A stretch of DNA of 64,000 nucleotides from Chloroflexota bacterium (GTDB lineage: Bacteria; Chloroflexota; Dehalococcoidia; Tepidiformales; Tepidiformaceae). Location of the stretch: NCBI GenBank assembly GCA_026705605.1, contig JAPPAK010000001.1, positions 372,001 through 436,000 on the forward strand, in the 5' to 3' direction. The translations under genes were made by a program, and so were the position numbers. Below are positions 1 through 8,603 of the stretch, piece after piece (position 1 is the first letter of the stretch; every line of letters starts with the position of its first letter). The notes under the pieces were generated by a model. It saw only the letters and a program-made list of their open reading frames with translations. It was not told where the DNA came from and ran no database searches.

Positions 1-795
1 CCCCTGATGTCCCGCCTCTTCCAGTACCGCTTCCGCTCGGGAGATGGCCTTGAGGGGCACTCCTTCGGGAATCTCTTCATCGTCGCCATGGCCAACGTCA
101 CCGGGAACTTCGAGACGGCAGTCCACGAGGCCAGCCGCGTTCTCAACGTTATCGGCAATATCTTTCCCTCAACGCGCGCCGACGTGACGCTCTCCGCGCG
201 CACCCAGGACGACGAACTCGTCCACGGCGAGCACAACATCACCGAGCACGGCGCCCGCATCCGCGACCTCTTCCTCAATCCCCCCGATGCCGAGGCCCAC
301 CCCGACGCCGTCCGCGCCATCCTCGATGCCGACGTCGTCGTCATCGGGCCAGGCAGCCTCTACACGAGCGTCATGCCCAACCTTCTCGTCGAGGATCTGC
401 GCAAGGCGCTGCTCTCGACCAGCGCCCAGCGCCTCTTCGTCTGCAACGTCGCCACGGAGAACGGGGAGACCGACGACTTCGGCGTCGCGGACCACATCGA
501 GGCCATCGAGCGGCACACCGCTCCGGGCCTGATCGAGGCCGTCATCGCGAACGACAACCTCGGAGCCCTGCCCGAAGAACTGCACTCCACTCCCGTCAGC
601 CTCGAGCATCCCGACGCCCGCGTGTTCGAGCACGTGCGAGTCGTTCAGGCCGATGTCGTCGCCGGCGAGGACCGCTACCGGCACGACTTCCAGAAACTCG
701 CCGCTGCAATCCTCGACGTGTACCATGGCCGGGAGAACGGCGCGCTCGAAGCTGAGCGCACACCCTCCGAAGAAACCGCTCTCGCCGCTCGCTGA
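1..795 (+). CDS. yvcK: YvcK-family gluconeogenesis factor, 3' part (runs in from outside the window)
   Basis: The reading frame is open from base 1, so the true start lies outside the window. The first ATG inside (base 7) is internal. About 264 residues are visible, against roughly 320 or more for the family. The segment GHSFGNLF near the beginning and the VIGPGSLYTSVMPNLL stretch in the middle are typical of the CofD/YvcK fold, which binds UDP-sugars and influences central carbon use and cell-wall supply. The function is known from the family, not shown here. The last base of its TGA stop is the first base of the secG ATG, so the two are translationally coupled. The final 15-20 residues are a loose, charged tail. 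Confidence 0.85.
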   Translation, partial: PLMSRLFQYRFRSGDGLEGHSFGNLFIVAMANVTGNFETAVHEASRVLNVIGNIFPSTRADVTLSARTQDDELVHGEHNITEHGARIRDLFLNPPDAEAHPDAVRAILDADVVVIGPGSLYTSVMPNLLVEDLRKALLSTSAQRLFVCNVATENGETDDFGVADHIEAIERHTAPGLIEAVIANDNLGALPEELHSTPVSLEHPDARVFEHVRVVQADVVAGEDRYRHDFQKLAAAILDVYHGRENGALEAERTPSEETALAAR

Positions 796-1013
796 TGCTG
801 AACGCCATCCAGATCATCGTTTCCGCGCTCCTCATCGTCGCCGTGCTCCTGCAAGTCAAGGGCTCCGGCTTCGGCGCGGCTCTTGGCGGGCTCTCGGGCG
901 GCTCCGTCTACCGCACGAAGCGCGGTCTCGAGAAGACACTGTTCCAGGCGACGATCGTTCTTGTCATCGTGTTCCTCTTCGTGTCTTTCCTGAGCGTCCA
1001 GTCGCAGAGCTAA
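795..1013 (+). CDS. secG: SecG, protein translocase subunit
   Basis: This 72-residue protein has two hydrophobic segments, about residues 4-20 and 48-67. A Gly-rich amphipathic loop (GSGFGAALGG, then GGSVYRTKRGLEK) joins them, which is the standard SecG pattern. SecG is the small non-essential partner of SecYE and helps SecA-driven export across the plasma membrane. Its ATG overlaps the yvcK stop by one base, and the following binding-protein gene starts 9 bases after its stop, so the three genes probably share a transcript. Confidence 0.93.
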   Translation: MLNAIQIIVSALLIVAVLLQVKGSGFGAALGGLSGGSVYRTKRGLEKTLFQATIVLVIVFLFVSFLSVQSQS

Positions 1014-1022
1014 CCCCACCTC

Positions 1023-2687
1023 ATGCTTCGCGCGGTTGCGAACTCGCGGCGCGCTCTCCTCTTGGCGGCTGTCGTGGCGGTCGGTGTGCTCGCGGCCGCC
1101 GTCATCGCCGTGTTCCTGACCCGGCCCGAAGAGGAGCCCCCCAGGCCCCCTCCAACACCCACGCCCGTCCAGAAGTCCGTCTACGTTGAGGGTGTCGTTG
1201 GCGCCTGGCAGCGCATCAATCCCCTCTTCGCCGCCGAGAATGCAGTCGACCAGGATCTTTCCCGGCTGATCTTCGCCGGCCTCCTGCGCGTCGGCGAGGA
1301 CGGCCGCCTCCTCCCCGACCTCGCCCCCCTCCCTGAGGTCGGCGAGGACGGACGTACGTACACCTTCCGCCTCCACCCCGGCCTGCAGTGGCACGATGGC
1401 GCCCCCGTCCGCTCCCTCGACGTCGCCTTCACGATCGAGCACATCCTCGCCCCGGACTTCCAGGGCGACGCCCGCCTGCAGGCGGCCTGGACCGGCGTCG
1501 AGGTCCGCACCCCCGACCTGCGAACCATCATCATCCGCCTGCCCGAGCCCAGCGCCTCCTTCCTCGCCCGCTTCGCCACCGTCGGCATTCTCCCCGAGCA
1601 CCTGCTGCAGGGACTCGATGGCGCCGACCTCTTTGATGCGCCCTTCAATGCCAGCCCCGTGGGCTCCGGTCCCTACCGGCTCGAGTCCGCCACGTCCGTG
1701 GAGGCCACCCTCAGCGCGTATCCCCGTTACCACCTCGGCCGCCCCCACATCGACATCATCACCGTGCGCTTCCTGCCCGACTTCGCCGCCGTCAAGCACG
1801 CCCTCGAGCAGGGAGACATCGACGGCATCTTCTTGCGGCAGCCCCTCAGCGCCGAGCAACTCGACTCGCTCGACGACATCCCCGGGTTCGTTCACGAGGA
1901 TCTGCAACGCGCTGTCTCGCTTGTCCTCTACCTCAACAACAGCCAGGTTGCCTACTTTCGCGACCCAAAGGTGCGAATCGCCCTCTCTCTCGCTCTCGAC
2001 CGCCAGACACTCGTCGAGAACGCCCTCCTTGGCATCGCGACCCCCTCGTCATCGGCTATCGCCCCGGGAACGTGGGCCTACGACCCCTCCCTCGACAGTC
2101 CCCCGAGCGACCCTGAAGCCGCCATCGCCCTCCTCGCCGAGGCCGGTTGGCATCGTAGCCCGACGACCGGCGTGCTGGTCCGGCAGGGTTCAGAGTTCCG
2201 CCTCACCATCCGTACCGATAACGATCCCCGCCACCTCGCCCTCGCCCGCGAGGTCGCCCTCCAGCTCGAACCGGTTGGGATTCGCGCGACGGTCGCGAGC
2301 ACCAGCTTCACCGTCCTCAGCCGCGACTTCCTCGCCCCCCGCACCTACGACGCCGCGCTTGCGGGCTGGGACCAGGGTCCTGACCCCGACCCCTACCTCG
2401 CCTGGCACAGCTCCCAGGTCGACCACCCAGGCGGCAACGTCGCGAACTACGGCGACATCATCGTCGATGCCCTCCTCGAGCGAGGGCGGACCACCTCCAG
2501 CGCCCTCGTGCGCCTCGACGCCTACCGCCAGTTCCAGGAGCTCTGGCAGCGGGAGGCGCCCAGCGTCATCCTCGCCTATCCCCGCATCCGCTACATCCGC
2601 GCCGCCAACGTGACATCGCCCCCCTTTGGCGTGCTCTTCACCCCCACCGACCGCTTCCTCAACGTGCATCTGTGGCGCATCGAATGA
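1023..2687 (+). CDS. Membrane-anchored peptide ABC transporter substrate-binding protein (SBP_bac_5)
   Basis: This 554-residue protein starts with one strongly hydrophobic segment (about residues 10-33). A Pro/Thr-rich linker (PRPPPTPTPV) follows, then a solute-binding fold of family 5: INPLFAAENAVDQDLSRLIF, YTFRLHPGLQWHDGAPV, VGSGPYRLE and the C-terminal half. Unlike the three binding proteins at 14.7-21.2 kb there is no lipobox Cys, so it is held by an uncleaved signal anchor. It probably delivers peptides to an importer encoded elsewhere, because no permease or ATPase gene lies next to it. Its TGA overlaps the ATG of the next gene (ATGA). Confidence 0.88.
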   Translation: MLRAVANSRRALLLAAVVAVGVLAAAVIAVFLTRPEEEPPRPPPTPTPVQKSVYVEGVVGAWQRINPLFAAENAVDQDLSRLIFAGLLRVGEDGRLLPDLAPLPEVGEDGRTYTFRLHPGLQWHDGAPVRSLDVAFTIEHILAPDFQGDARLQAAWTGVEVRTPDLRTIIIRLPEPSASFLARFATVGILPEHLLQGLDGADLFDAPFNASPVGSGPYRLESATSVEATLSAYPRYHLGRPHIDIITVRFLPDFAAVKHALEQGDIDGIFLRQPLSAEQLDSLDDIPGFVHEDLQRAVSLVLYLNNSQVAYFRDPKVRIALSLALDRQTLVENALLGIATPSSSAIAPGTWAYDPSLDSPPSDPEAAIALLAEAGWHRSPTTGVLVRQGSEFRLTIRTDNDPRHLALAREVALQLEPVGIRATVASTSFTVLSRDFLAPRTYDAALAGWDQGPDPDPYLAWHSSQVDHPGGNVANYGDIIVDALLERGRTTSSALVRLDAYRQFQELWQREAPSVILAYPRIRYIRAANVTSPPFGVLFTPTDRFLNVHLWRIE

Positions 2688-3520
2688 CTGACCCGCTTCC
2701 CATCATCCTGCTGACCGATTTCGGGACAAGCGACACCTACGTCGGCCAGGTGAAGGCCGTCCTCACCGCACGAGCGCCCGGCGCTTCCCTCATCGACCTG
2801 ACCCATGAGGTCTCGCCCTACGCCATCGACGAAGGCGCCTGGCTCCTCGAGACCGCCCTCCCCTTCCTCCCCGCCCCTGCGGTCGTGCTCGCCGTGGTCG
2901 ACCCCGGTGTCGGCAGCGAGCGGCTCCCCATCGCTGTGCGCGCCTCCGCCCCTGGCGACCCCGGTTCCGTCCGCTACTTCGTCGGCCCCGATAACGGCCT
3001 GCTCTCCGCCGCCGCGCCGCCCGACTCCCGCCCCTCGGCGCCCCGCTCCTGCCCTGCCCCCCCGGGACTCGACATCTGCTCCATCGAGAACCCCGAGGCT
3101 CGTCTCGCCAGCGTCAGCGCTACCTTCCACGGTCGCGATCTCTTCGCCCCGGCCGCCGCGCACATCGCCGTCACCGGCCACCACGAGGCGCTCGGCCCCG
3201 CCCGCGACGAGCTCACCCTGCTCCCGCCCTTCGCGGGCCGTACCGAGGGAACGACGATCCGGGGAACCGTCATCCACGTCGATCGCTACGGCAATCTCGT
3301 CACAACCATCCGCAAGGAGCAGCTTCCGCCCGACTTCACGCTCGACATAAATGCCCACACGATCGAGCGCATGGTCCGTACGTTCAGCGACGCCTCTCCC
3401 GGCGCGCTCGCCTGCCACGTCGACTCCAGCGGCTTCCTCGCTATCGCCGAGCGCGAGGGCAACGCCGCCGCCCGCACCGGCGCCGCCCGGGGCGACGCCG
3501 TCGTGCTGACGCCGCGATGA
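2684..3520 (+). CDS. SAM hydroxide adenosyltransferase family protein (DUF62; chlorinase/fluorinase relatives)
   Basis: The 278-residue product has the family hallmarks: LTDFG with Asp12, the LTHEV segment near residues 39-43, VDPGVGS at 72-78 and GPDNGLL further on. Most bacterial members split S-adenosylmethionine into adenosine and methionine using water, and true halogenases are rare. Nothing here indicates a halogenase. The start is the ATG overlapping the upstream stop as ATGA. A GTG four codons earlier is possible but would lengthen the overlap. The gene end overlaps fmt by 4 bases, so it is part of the same operon. Confidence 0.88.
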   Translation: MTDPLPIILLTDFGTSDTYVGQVKAVLTARAPGASLIDLTHEVSPYAIDEGAWLLETALPFLPAPAVVLAVVDPGVGSERLPIAVRASAPGDPGSVRYFVGPDNGLLSAAAPPDSRPSAPRSCPAPPGLDICSIENPEARLASVSATFHGRDLFAPAAAHIAVTGHHEALGPARDELTLLPPFAGRTEGTTIRGTVIHVDRYGNLVTTIRKEQLPPDFTLDINAHTIERMVRTFSDASPGALACHVDSSGFLAIAEREGNAAARTGAARGDAVVLTPR

Positions 3521-4464
3521 ACCCCTCCGCGATCGGTACTGTCTTCATGGGCTCCCCCGAGTTCGCCCTGCCCTGCCTCCGTGCGCTCGTCGAGGCCGGC
3601 TACGACATGCGTCTCGCCGTCACCCAGCCCGACCGGCGCGCGGGCCGTGGCGGTCGCATGCGCGCTCCCGCCGCCAAGGTCGAGGCCCAGCGCCTCGGCG
3701 TCCCTGTCTTCCAGCCGCAGTCGTTTCGTGACCCTGAAGCCGTTGCCGAGCTCGCGGCCGTCGAGCCTGACCTCATCGTTGTCGCCGCCTACGGACGCAT
3801 CCTCCCTCGCGCCGTCCTCGACCTGCCCCGACACCCCGTCGTCAACGTCCACCCGTCCCTCCTGCCCCGCTGGCGCGGCCCCTCCCCCGTCGCCGCCGCC
3901 ATCCTCGCGGGCGACCGGGAGACGGGCGTCTCCATCATGGAGCTCGTTCCCGAGATGGACGCCGGCCCCATTCTCGCCGCCCGCCCCCTCCCCATCGCCC
4001 CCACCGCCACGACCGGCGCCCTTGAGGCGCGTCTTGCCGAGGAAGGCGCCGAGCTGCTCGTCGAGACGCTCCCCGCGTGGCTCGATGGCGATGTCCGCGC
4101 CGTCCCCCAGGACGACTCCCTCGTGACCGTCTGCCCCCTCCTGGAGAAAGCCCACGGCCACCTGGCCGCTGGTATGACCGCCGCCGAGGCTGAGCGCGCC
4201 GTTCGCGCCTACGACCCGTGGCCCGGCGCCTTCGTGACCTACAACGGCGACCGCCTCGGCATCTGGCGCGCGCAGGTCGGCGATGCCGGCGACGAGCTCC
4301 CGCCCGGCGAGCTCACTGTTCTCGCCGGCAAACCTGCCGTGGCCTTCCGTGAAGGTGTGCTCGTCCTTGACGAGGTCCAGCGCAGCGGCTCGCGCCGCGT
4401 ATCCGGGGAAGCCTTCCTCAACGGCGAGCGTGGCCGCCTCGCCCGCTCGGCTGGCCTCGCATGA
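3517..4464 (+). CDS. fmt: Methionyl-tRNA formyltransferase
   Basis: The protein (315 residues, the normal length) formylates the initiator Met-tRNA with 10-formyl-tetrahydrofolate. The catalytic set is visible: Asn110 and His112 in VNVHPSLLPRWRG, and Asp148 in VPEMDAGPIL. The N-terminal VFMGSPEFALPCL is the nucleotide-binding-like start of the formyltransferase fold, and the last 100 residues form the tRNA-binding C-terminal domain (YDPWPGAFVTY). It overlaps the upstream gene and rlmN by 4 bases each, showing tight translational coupling. Confidence 0.96.
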   Translation: MNPSAIGTVFMGSPEFALPCLRALVEAGYDMRLAVTQPDRRAGRGGRMRAPAAKVEAQRLGVPVFQPQSFRDPEAVAELAAVEPDLIVVAAYGRILPRAVLDLPRHPVVNVHPSLLPRWRGPSPVAAAILAGDRETGVSIMELVPEMDAGPILAARPLPIAPTATTGALEARLAEEGAELLVETLPAWLDGDVRAVPQDDSLVTVCPLLEKAHGHLAAGMTAAEAERAVRAYDPWPGAFVTYNGDRLGIWRAQVGDAGDELPPGELTVLAGKPAVAFREGVLVLDEVQRSGSRRVSGEAFLNGERGRLARSAGLA

Positions 4465-5549
4465 CGAGCCTCCTGCGCCTCACCCCGGCCGAGCTCGAAG
4501 AAGCCCTCACCGCCCTCGACGCTCCCCGCTACCGCGCCGACCAGGTCCTGCAGGCCCTCTACCGGCGATGTCTTGACTCTCTCGACGACATCACCCAGCT
4601 TCCCGGCGCCCTGCGCGATGGGATGCGGGAAGCCGGCCTCACGCTCCAGGCCCCCACCGTCCTCCGCGAGGTCGCCAGTGACGACGGCGAGACAACCAAG
4701 GCCCTCCTCGCCCTCCCCGGCGGCTCCACCGTCGAGACCGTGCTCATGCAGTACCCGCGCTCGGGCCGCGCGCCGCGCTCGACCGTGTGCGTCTCCACCC
4801 AGGCGGGGTGCGCCATGGGCTGCGTCTTCTGCGCCACTGGCCAGATGGGCTTCGAGCGCAACATCCCCGCCGAGGACATCGTCGCCCAGGTGCTCCACTT
4901 CCAGCGTCTTCTCGCACCCCGTGGCGAGCACGTCACCAACGTCGTCTTCATGGGCATGGGAGAGCCTCTCGCGAACTACGAAGAAACCGTTCGCGCTGTC
5001 CGCCAGCTCACCGACCCGCGCGCCTTCGACCTCGCCCAGCGTGCCATCACTGTTTCCACAGTCGGCATCCCCCGCGCCATCGATCGGCTCGCGGCCGAGA
5101 AGCTCCAGGTCGGGCTCGCGATCTCCCTCCACGCCCCCGACGACGCCCTCCGGCGCCGCCTCGTTCCCACCGCCCGCCCCAACTCCGTCGCCGAGCTGCT
5201 CGATGCCGGCCGCCGCTACTTCCGCGCGACCGGCCGTCGCGTCTCAATCGAGTACGCGCTCATCGACGGCGTCAACGACTCCGCCGAGCAAGCGCGGGCG
5301 CTCGCCCGGGTGCTCCGAGGCGCCGGCGTGCACGTCAACCTCATCCCCCTCAACGCCACCGCCGGACCCTTCGCCGCCCCCTCCCGCCGGGGCGTGCGCG
5401 AGTTCCGCCGCATCCTCAACGAGGCGGGCGTGAACGCCACCGTGCGAATCGAGAAGGGGGCCGAGATCGCCGCCGCCTGCGGACAGCTGCGCACCGACGT
5501 TGACGCCGCTAGCGGAACAGGCCCCGCAGCATCCCCCGCCCGAGGCTGA
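4461..5549 (+). CDS. rlmN: Dual-specificity 23S rRNA / tRNA adenine-C2 methyltransferase RlmN
   Basis: This is a radical SAM enzyme of 362 residues. The 4Fe-4S/SAM motif CxxxCxxC is Cys117, Cys121 and Cys124 (QAGCAMGCVFCATGQ). The C-terminal catalytic Cys of the family is present at about residue 340 (AAACGQL), and GMGEPLANY is the glycine-rich SAM contact. It methylates A2503 of 23S rRNA and A37 of some tRNAs. The start ATG overlaps the fmt stop. The last 41 bases overlap, antisense, the end of the small hypothetical gene on the minus strand. Confidence 0.96.
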   Translation: MTSLLRLTPAELEEALTALDAPRYRADQVLQALYRRCLDSLDDITQLPGALRDGMREAGLTLQAPTVLREVASDDGETTKALLALPGGSTVETVLMQYPRSGRAPRSTVCVSTQAGCAMGCVFCATGQMGFERNIPAEDIVAQVLHFQRLLAPRGEHVTNVVFMGMGEPLANYEETVRAVRQLTDPRAFDLAQRAITVSTVGIPRAIDRLAAEKLQVGLAISLHAPDDALRRRLVPTARPNSVAELLDAGRRYFRATGRRVSIEYALIDGVNDSAEQARALARVLRGAGVHVNLIPLNATAGPFAAPSRRGVREFRRILNEAGVNATVRIEKGAEIAAACGQLRTDVDAASGTGPAASPARG

Positions 5550-5895
5550 GCGCGAAGCTCCCCACCGCCAGTCCCAGCCCCACCGCGAATGCCGTTCGCA
5601 GGTCGAACCAGGTGTGCACCTCGCCCCGCACCACCGGCGATGCCAGCACCCCCACGTACGTCCCGTCCAGCGCCGCCGACTTCGTCGCCACTACCGCCGC
5701 CGCGCTGTCCCGCAGCGTCGCCCGCTCGGTGCGCATCGCCGCCACGGCGCTCTGCTCCATGCTCACAGCCTCCGCTTCGAGCTGCGCCACCGCGCCCTGC
5801 TCGATCGAGACCTCCTCCGCCTGTACCGCCTGCGCGTAGTCCCGCCTGATGCCTGCGAATCGCGCCCGCGTATCCCTCGGGTCGAACTCTGCCAC
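5509..5895 (-). CDS. Hypothetical membrane-anchored coiled-coil protein
   Basis: I do not recognise a family for this 128-residue protein. The first 75 residues are rich in Ala, Glu and Gln, without Gly or Pro for long stretches (IEQGAVAQLEAEAVSMEQSAVAAM), as in an amphipathic helix or coiled coil. A hydrophobic segment follows near the C-terminus (residues 102-120, FAVGLGLAVGSFAL), so it looks like a tail-anchored helical protein. The GTG start is supported by a GGAGG 6 bases upstream. Its 3' end runs antisense into the end of rlmN. The role is unknown. Confidence 0.6.
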   Translation of the reverse strand: MAEFDPRDTRARFAGIRRDYAQAVQAEEVSIEQGAVAQLEAEAVSMEQSAVAAMRTERATLRDSAAAVVATKSAALDGTYVGVLASPVVRGEVHTWFDLRTAFAVGLGLAVGSFALSLGRGMLRGLFR

Positions 5896-5954
5896 GCCGC
5901 GCCTCCAGCGCCCGTACGCTAGACCGACGCCCGAGAAAGGGCAATGCTCCCCGC

Positions 5955-6965
5955 GTGCGAACGTCGGACTTCGACTACGACCTGCCTCCCGAGCTGATCG
6001 CCCAGCACCCGGTCGAACCCCGCGACTCCGCCCGCCTCCTGGTTGTCTCGCGTGGCACGGGCGCCCTCGCCCACCACCACGTCCGCGACCTCCCCGCCAT
6101 CCTCCGGCCTGCCGACCTCCTCGTTCTGAACGACACGCGCGTGATGGCTGCCCGTCTCCTCGGCGTGCGTGGCGACACCGGCGGACGCGTCGAGCTCCTC
6201 CTCCTGCGCGAACACGATGACGGCGCCTGGTCCGCGCTCGTCCGCCCCGGCCGTGCCGCCACCCCCGGCCGCGAGCTCCGGCTGGAAGCCCACGATGGTA
6301 CCCTCACCGCCACCGTCCGCCGCCGCGAGGAGGATGTCGCCACCGTCACCTTCGACCGCCCCATCGACCCCGCCTCCGCCGGTACCGTCCCCCTTCCGCC
6401 CTACATCCGCGGCTACGAAGGTGACCCCGAGCGCTACCAGACCATCTACGCCCGCGAGCCCCGCAGCGCCGCCGCCCCCACCGCTGGCCTCCACTTCACC
6501 CCCGACCTCTTCGACCGGCTCACCGTCGCCGGCATCGAGCGCGCTTTCCTTACGCTCGAAGTGGGCGCCGGCACCTTCCGCCCCGTCCGCACCGAGAATC
6601 CCGCGGAGCATGTGCTGGCCCCAGAGCGCTACCGGCTCCCGCCCGTCACCGCCGACGCCATTCGCGCCGTTCGTGCCGAAGGCCGCCGCATTGTCGCGAC
6701 CGGCACGACGGTCGTCCGCACGCTCGAGCACGCCTTTGGGAGCAACGGCGACCCCGAGGGCGAGACCGGGCTCTTCATCCGCCCCGGCTACACCTTCAAT
6801 GTCGTCGATGCGCTGCTGACGAATTTCCACCTGCCCCGCTCGACCCTGCTCATGCTCGTCGCCGCCTTCGCCGGGCACGACCTCATCCGCGAGGCGTATG
6901 CCGAGGCAGTTCGTGAGCGTTACCGCTTCTACAGCTTCGGCGACGCGATGCTGATCCTGCCCTAG
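5955..6965 (+). CDS. queA: tRNA preQ1(34) S-adenosylmethionine ribosyltransferase-isomerase QueA
   Basis: The 336-residue product aligns over its length with QueA: FDYDLPPELIAQHPVEPRDSARLL at the start, LVLNDTRVMAARL, the PTAGLHFT block and NFHLPRSTLLMLVAAFAG near the end. It transfers the ribosyl part of SAM to preQ1 in the wobble position of tRNA to form epoxyqueuosine. A GTG start is chosen because it places the family's N-terminal MRTSDFDY at residue 1. No other queuosine gene is adjacent. Its stop overlaps the convergent mutY stop by 4 bases. Confidence 0.95.
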   Translation: MRTSDFDYDLPPELIAQHPVEPRDSARLLVVSRGTGALAHHHVRDLPAILRPADLLVLNDTRVMAARLLGVRGDTGGRVELLLLREHDDGAWSALVRPGRAATPGRELRLEAHDGTLTATVRRREEDVATVTFDRPIDPASAGTVPLPPYIRGYEGDPERYQTIYAREPRSAAAPTAGLHFTPDLFDRLTVAGIERAFLTLEVGAGTFRPVRTENPAEHVLAPERYRLPPVTADAIRAVRAEGRRIVATGTTVVRTLEHAFGSNGDPEGETGLFIRPGYTFNVVDALLTNFHLPRSTLLMLVAAFAGHDLIREAYAEAVRERYRFYSFGDAMLILP

Positions 6966-7885
6966 CCGTCCTCCGCCAGGCCCCAGCGCCCCTTCCGCGA
7001 CGCCACGATCCCGTCCCGCGCCAGCGCTTTCAGGTACCCCTCACACGCCGCCCGGTGCTTCTCCGGCAACCGTGCCGCGACCTCGCCTGCGGTCAGTGGC
7101 GAGCCTTCCGCCAGCATCGCCACGATCCGCCCCCGCGCGAACCGTGCCGTCGACTCGAACGGCACGGCCGATCCCTTTGGCACAGCCGGGCGCGCCTCTG
7201 GCCGCCCCGCCGCCAGCCACGCGCAGTCACGCGCCAGCGGACAGACCTCGCACGCCGGCGACGACGCCTTGCAGACCGTCGCTCCAAGGTCCATCACTGC
7301 CAGCTGGTGCGCTCGCGCCCCGCGTGCCGGCAGCCACGCCTCCGTCGCCTCCCGCAGCTCCCCCCCGTACGGCGCCTTCGCCCTCCCCTCTCCCAGTAGC
7401 GCCCGCGCCACCACCCTCGCGACGTTCGTGTCGAGCGCCGCCGTCCGCCTGCCCCCCGCAAAGCACGCGACGGCTGCCGCCGTGTACGGCCCCACCCCCG
7501 GCAGCGACTGCAGCTTCGCCTCCTCCAGCGGGATTTTCCCGAACCGTTCCAGCGCCTCGCGCGCTGCCCGCTGCAGGTTCACCGCCCGCCGGTTGTACCC
7601 GAGCCCCGACCATTCCCGGATGACGGCCGCCGCCGGCGCTTCCGCCAGGCTCGCCGCCGTCGGCCAGCGTACCAGCCACGCCTCGTAGTGGGGGCGCACG
7701 CGCTCGACCTGCGTCTGCTGCAGCATCACCTCGGAGACCAGCACGGCGTACGGGTCACGGGTCAGCCGCCAGGGAAGGTCGTGCCGGCCGTTCGCGCGAT
7801 ACCAGCGTCCCAGTGCCCGACGTAACCGGGAGAGCTCGCCGGGCGCCTCTCCAGGGCTAGTCGTCGTCCTCGAACTCCTCGCCAT
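6962..7885 (-). CDS. mutY: A/G-specific adenine glycosylase MutY-type (HhH-GPD with 4Fe-4S)
   Basis: This 307-residue DNA repair enzyme removes adenine mispaired with 8-oxoguanine. Visible are Glu52 in SEVMLQQTQV, the helix-hairpin-helix LPGVGPYTAAA (about 118-128), Asp142 in ALDTNVARV, and the 4Fe-4S loop C205-x6-C212-x2-C215-x5-C221. The C-terminal NUDIX-like domain that reads 8-oxoG in classical MutY is absent. In its place is a short winged-helix-like tail (LTAGEVAARLPEKHRAACEGYLKAL). The first 29 bases overlap the end of the upstream hypothetical gene, so it is likely translated by coupling. Confidence 0.9.
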   Translation of the reverse strand: MARSSRTTTSPGEAPGELSRLRRALGRWYRANGRHDLPWRLTRDPYAVLVSEVMLQQTQVERVRPHYEAWLVRWPTAASLAEAPAAAVIREWSGLGYNRRAVNLQRAAREALERFGKIPLEEAKLQSLPGVGPYTAAAVACFAGGRRTAALDTNVARVVARALLGEGRAKAPYGGELREATEAWLPARGARAHQLAVMDLGATVCKASSPACEVCPLARDCAWLAAGRPEARPAVPKGSAVPFESTARFARGRIVAMLAEGSPLTAGEVAARLPEKHRAACEGYLKALARDGIVASRKGRWGLAEDG

Positions 7886-8603
7886 CGCCGCCGGTTCCCG
7901 CGGAGGGCACGATTGCGAACCCGCCGCCCTCGCTGCGCCCCTTCGTACTTCGCAACGGTACCGCCGCGAGCTGCTCGATCAGCCCCGCAAGCTCGTCCGC
8001 GCCCGTCCCCTCCGTTGGCACGACGCCTCCCGCGCCGGTTTCCCGCAGAGCCTCCAGGTCCGCGCTCGAGATGTCGAGGGCGACGGTCACGAGCAGGGGA
8101 GCCCCGCAGAGCGCCGCCACGCGCGACAGGGAGATGCGCCGCGCGACCGTGAAGTCGTCCACCGGGGCTCGTACCAGCACCGCGTCCAGCGAGAGGGCGG
8201 CCAGCGCGCGCAGCGGCCCCTCCTCCCACGCCTCGTCCACCTCCAGCACCAGTCCCAGGTCGCTGTCGACGATGCCCGCGGCGGCCGTTTCCGGTTTCGC
8301 GATCACGAAGTCCGCCCCCGCCTCCTCGACCGCCTCGATGCCCTCGTTCGCGAGGGATTCGAGCTGCGCCCCGAGGAGCCCGTCGAGGCCATCCAGCGCG
8401 GTGACGGCTTCGTCCGCGTCCTCGGCGGCCAGCGCCACGAAGTCCGCCCCAGCCTCGATGGCCTCCCCGGCGTCGTCCGCGGAGGTTCCCAGCACTCCCA
8501 GCAGAAGCGCGCGGTCCTTCTCCGTCGCGCGCGCTCCGAAGCCCATCACCCGTGCGCTTTCGCCCCGCCGCTTTCGCTGGAGCGCCTCGCTCAACTTGCT
8601 CAA
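7857..8603 (-). CDS. Hypothetical protein, probable (beta/alpha)-repeat or TIM-barrel-like
   Basis: I find no named family. The product (248 residues) is built of strand-helix units ending in small-residue turns: LLLGVLGTSADDAGEAIEAGADFVAL, then EEAGADFVIAKPE, LVLEVDE, AVLVRAP and LLVTVAL. This is reminiscent of a degenerate phosphate-binding TIM barrel. The tail is acidic (GDGEEFEDDD). The TTG start is chosen because it overlaps the TGA of the amidohydrolase (TTGA), follows GGAGGA by 4 bases, and gives a protein beginning with the amphipathic LSKLSEALQRKRRGE. The frame is open much further upstream, but that part is antisense-like shadow inside the amidohydrolase. The 3' end overlaps mutY by 29 bases. 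Confidence 0.65.
   Translation of the reverse strand: MSKLSEALQRKRRGESARVMGFGARATEKDRALLLGVLGTSADDAGEAIEAGADFVALAAEDADEAVTALDGLDGLLGAQLESLANEGIEAVEEAGADFVIAKPETAAAGIVDSDLGLVLEVDEAWEEGPLRALAALSLDAVLVRAPVDDFTVARRISLSRVAALCGAPLLVTVALDISSADLEALRETGAGGVVPTEGTGADELAGLIEQLAAVPLRSTKGRSEGGGFAIVPSAGTGGDGEEFEDDD

Noticed and set aside
2684..3520. SAM-dependent chlorinase or fluorinase
   Set aside because: The sequence shows only the general family motifs; most such proteins are SAM hydrolases and nothing here points to halide use.
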